A DNA stretch of 64,000 nucleotides, taken from contig CAVXJN010000004.1 in NCBI GenBank assembly GCA_963762165.1, positions 186,001 through 250,000 on the forward strand. The letters run 5' to 3'. The position numbers and the translations under genes are program-made. Below the pieces are notes generated by a model. The model saw nothing but the letters and a program-made list of their open reading frames with translations, did not search any database and was not told the origin of the DNA. Origin of the DNA: CAVXJN01 sp963762165 (GTDB taxonomy: Bacteria > Pseudomonadota > Gammaproteobacteria > JASBUN01). Of this stretch, positions 62,701-64,000 are shown piece by piece. How positions within the stretch are numbered: position 1 is the stretch's first letter; every line of letters begins with the position of its first letter.

Positions 62701-64000
62701 ACGGCGACGACGACATTCAAAATGGTAGCGATGTCATTCCCAGCAATGCGGCGGTCGATGTCAGCAGTACCGCGGTAACGGTCGCCGGTAACGTGCCGTT
62801 TACCTTTGGCGGCGTGGCCGCGGCAACCACTACCGCGACCGCCCAAGCCAACGCCGGCATGTTCCGCGGCGACGGCGGCAGCGACACCATTTTCAATTAC
62901 AACGACAGTTCCGCGAACGCCGACGCCACCGCGGTTGCGGTGACCGGTTCCATCGGCGTGTTCGGCGTCGCCCTGGCGAGCGATTCGGTTTGGAACGGCG
63001 GCACCCACGCCGACGCCCATGCCTTTGGCCTCGAAGGGGGCGACGGTGTCGACACGCTGATCAACTCCGCGCTGCTCGATGCGCGCACTCGTGCGCGCGC
63101 CAACTCCGATCAAATCGCGGTCACGCTCATCGGCGTCGCCGGTTCCATCGCAACCTCCAAGTCGCTGGCGGAAACCAAGGTCATGACCGGCGATGCCGGC
63201 GATGACTCCATCGCCAACCATGGCGCGATCAAAGCGGTGGCCGACGCGCGCGCGACCAGCGTCGCCGTCGATATCAGCGGCCTTGGCGCGGCGATCGCAT
63301 CGGATGCTTTCTGGGACGGCGGCACCGGTGCCGACGCCAACGCCTATGGAATTAGCGGCGGCGACGGCAACGATATATTGCATAACACCGCCACCGGCGT
63401 TATCGAACTGGGCCTCACCGAGGTCGACGATGGCGAAGACGCGCCGGTGCGCGCGGACACCGATTCCGTCGGCATCGCGGCCACGCTGGGCATCCTCGCC
63501 GAAGCCAACTCGGCTTCCACCGCCACGACCCACGCTAGCGTGATCGACGGCGGTAACGGTAACGACTTGCTCAGTAACCGCGGTGTGCTCAAAGTGCACA
63601 CCCTTGCCGACGCCGGCGGCGTCAGCGTAACCGGCCTCGGCATCGGCGCGTCCATCTCCGGGTCCTTTCTCGACGCAGTCACCAAAGCCGATGCCAACGG
63701 CGTCGGTATGGACGGTGGTGCGGGCGCGGACGCGATCGTCGCGCACCTCACCTCCAACATCGACATCAACGCCAAAGCGGTTACCAAAAATACCGCCGTC
63801 GGGCTGGCGCTCGGCGGTTTTGCTAGCGCCGATGCGGCAACGCTGTCGATCAGCCACGCCACCGGCGTGCAAGGCGGCGACGGTTACGACAGCATCCAGC
63901 ACGACGGCACCCTGGCGGCGAGCGCGGAAGCCGAAACCGTGGCGCGCAACGTTACCTTCAGCGGCATCGGCGCCGCCACGCCGGATGCGCGCAGCGCCGC
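56770..64000 (+). CDS. Giant secreted repeat protein, N-terminal part only; runs off the window
   Basis: Over 2,400 residues are visible. Signal peptide (RAGLVFLLIYIALTSVAIPGARA). From about 56990 the protein is beta-strand-rich, with Gly/Asp turns such as GGSGDDTLTN and GGDGNDDITN and, from 59433, W-x-G-G modules about 137 or 108 residues long. This resembles RTX-like/beta-solenoid adhesins or outer-surface filaments, but no complete RTX nonapeptide array, export domain or autotransporter barrel is visible. Reading requires two +1 frame changes, near 56970 and 58155; after that the frame is open to base 64000. No named family. The C-terminus is needed to identify the export route. Confidence 0.8.
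57503..57716 (+). repeat. 9-bp tandem repeat array (about 24 units) in the giant protein gene
   Basis: A run of AACAGCGGG units: 22 full nine-base copies flanked by an eight-base first and last unit, almost perfectly identical (one unit ends in T instead of G). In the frame used it encodes 23 GTA/VTA tripeptides; in another it would encode NSG tripeptides like the upstream and downstream linkers. Arrays of short identical units are prone to slippage. Confidence 0.9.
58043..58110 (+). repeat. Second 9-bp tandem array (AACAGCGGC) in the giant protein gene
   Basis: Six consecutive units encode GNS tripeptides in a Gly/Ser linker (SGSGNSGNSG, then GKGKADSGGGSSG). It is the same 9-mer as the first array with C instead of G in the last base. 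Position about 45 bases before a frame break. Confidence 0.85.
59433..63668 (+). repeat. Protein-level repeat: W-x-G-G modules of two lengths
   Basis: Tryptophan codons of the module (W-N/D-G-G-T/V-x-A-x-A-x-x-x-G-I) occur at 59433, 59856, 60264, 60675, 61086, 61500, 61821, 62232, 62649, 62991 and 63312, and a Phe replaces Trp at 63666. Spacings are 423, 408, 411, 411, 414, 321, 411, 417, 342, 321 and 354 bases. Long units carry an extra segment of about 30 residues after the GI-x-G-D-G turn; short ones lack it. DNA identity between units is only moderate, so this is an old protein-level expansion, unlike the 9-bp arrays. Confidence 0.85.

Noticed and set aside
61877..63902. Long minus-strand frames (up to 435 residues) opposite the giant repeat gene
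   Set aside because: They mirror the modular GC-rich coding strand, have no ribosome-binding site, and their composition repeats with the modules above them.

Overview
The window looks like a contiguous piece of a GC-rich gammaproteobacterial chromosome. RlmM (a largely gammaproteobacterial 23S rRNA methyltransferase), AceK, class II PPK2 (PAP), FieF-like and YihY proteins point to Gammaproteobacteria. A sulfide:quinone oxidoreductase, a PEP-CTERM protein, a CarS-like lipid enzyme and a Ycf45-like ATPase suggest an environmental, possibly sulfur-oxidising lineage of the Chromatiales/Ectothiorhodospira type. That placement is inferred from gene content only. I saw no rRNA, tRNA, CRISPR array, phage or insertion sequence.

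Layout. 0-5.5 kb: an alanine/proline-rich protein cut by the window edge, polyphosphate:AMP phosphotransferase, a secreted metallo-beta-lactamase-fold protein, nadA, a NUDIX hydrolase and an NlpC/P60 lipoprotein. 5.5-15 kb: an EAL remnant, sulfide:quinone oxidoreductase, 3-methyladenine glycosylase (tag), a CarS-like membrane enzyme with a secreted nuclease, hrpB and a YihY protein. 15-24 kb: a Rieske ferredoxin coupled to a TrpD-like transferase, DedA, a cation diffusion facilitator, DUF2892, a haem-dependent demethylase-like protein, a GAF-PAS-PAS-GGDEF-EIL c-di-GMP enzyme and gpmA. 24-32.5 kb: two photolyases in an operon, rlmM, a DUF4124 protein, a SpoIIIAA/Ycf45-like ATPase with R3H and an MltF-like transglycosylase. 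32.6-40.5 kb: aceK, a lemA/TPM/TPM cluster, pyruvate kinase and small secreted proteins. 41-48.7 kb: a two-subunit molybdenum hydroxylase, a PEP-CTERM protein, a Na/Ca antiporter, a Spy-like protein, cytochrome b with a sulfite-oxidase-fold Mo protein, and PilZ. 48.9-56.5 kb: M48 protease, Mrr-like endonuclease, a beta-propeller coupled to an orphan TRAP solute-binding protein, a Cu/Zn-type permease, and a receiver-cyclase. 56.77 kb to the end: one very large secreted repeat protein that runs off the window.

Two features stand out. The terminal repeat protein has a regular two-length module (about 137 or 108 residues) carrying a W-x-G-G signature and Gly/Asp-rich turns, and its N-terminal part holds pure 9-bp tandem arrays. 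Second, five otherwise well-conserved coding regions (nadA, NUDIX, hrpB, receiver-cyclase, repeat protein) each contain one or more single-base frameshifts, nearly all apparent +1 insertions. That is more easily explained by consensus sequence error than by independent gene decay, though it cannot be settled from the sequence alone.

Themes: polyphosphate and c-di-GMP/cyclic-nucleotide signalling, DNA repair (two photolyases, Tag, helicase), envelope maintenance (NlpC/P60, MltF, M48, LemA/TPM), molybdoenzymes with haem or Fe-S partners, and metal handling.
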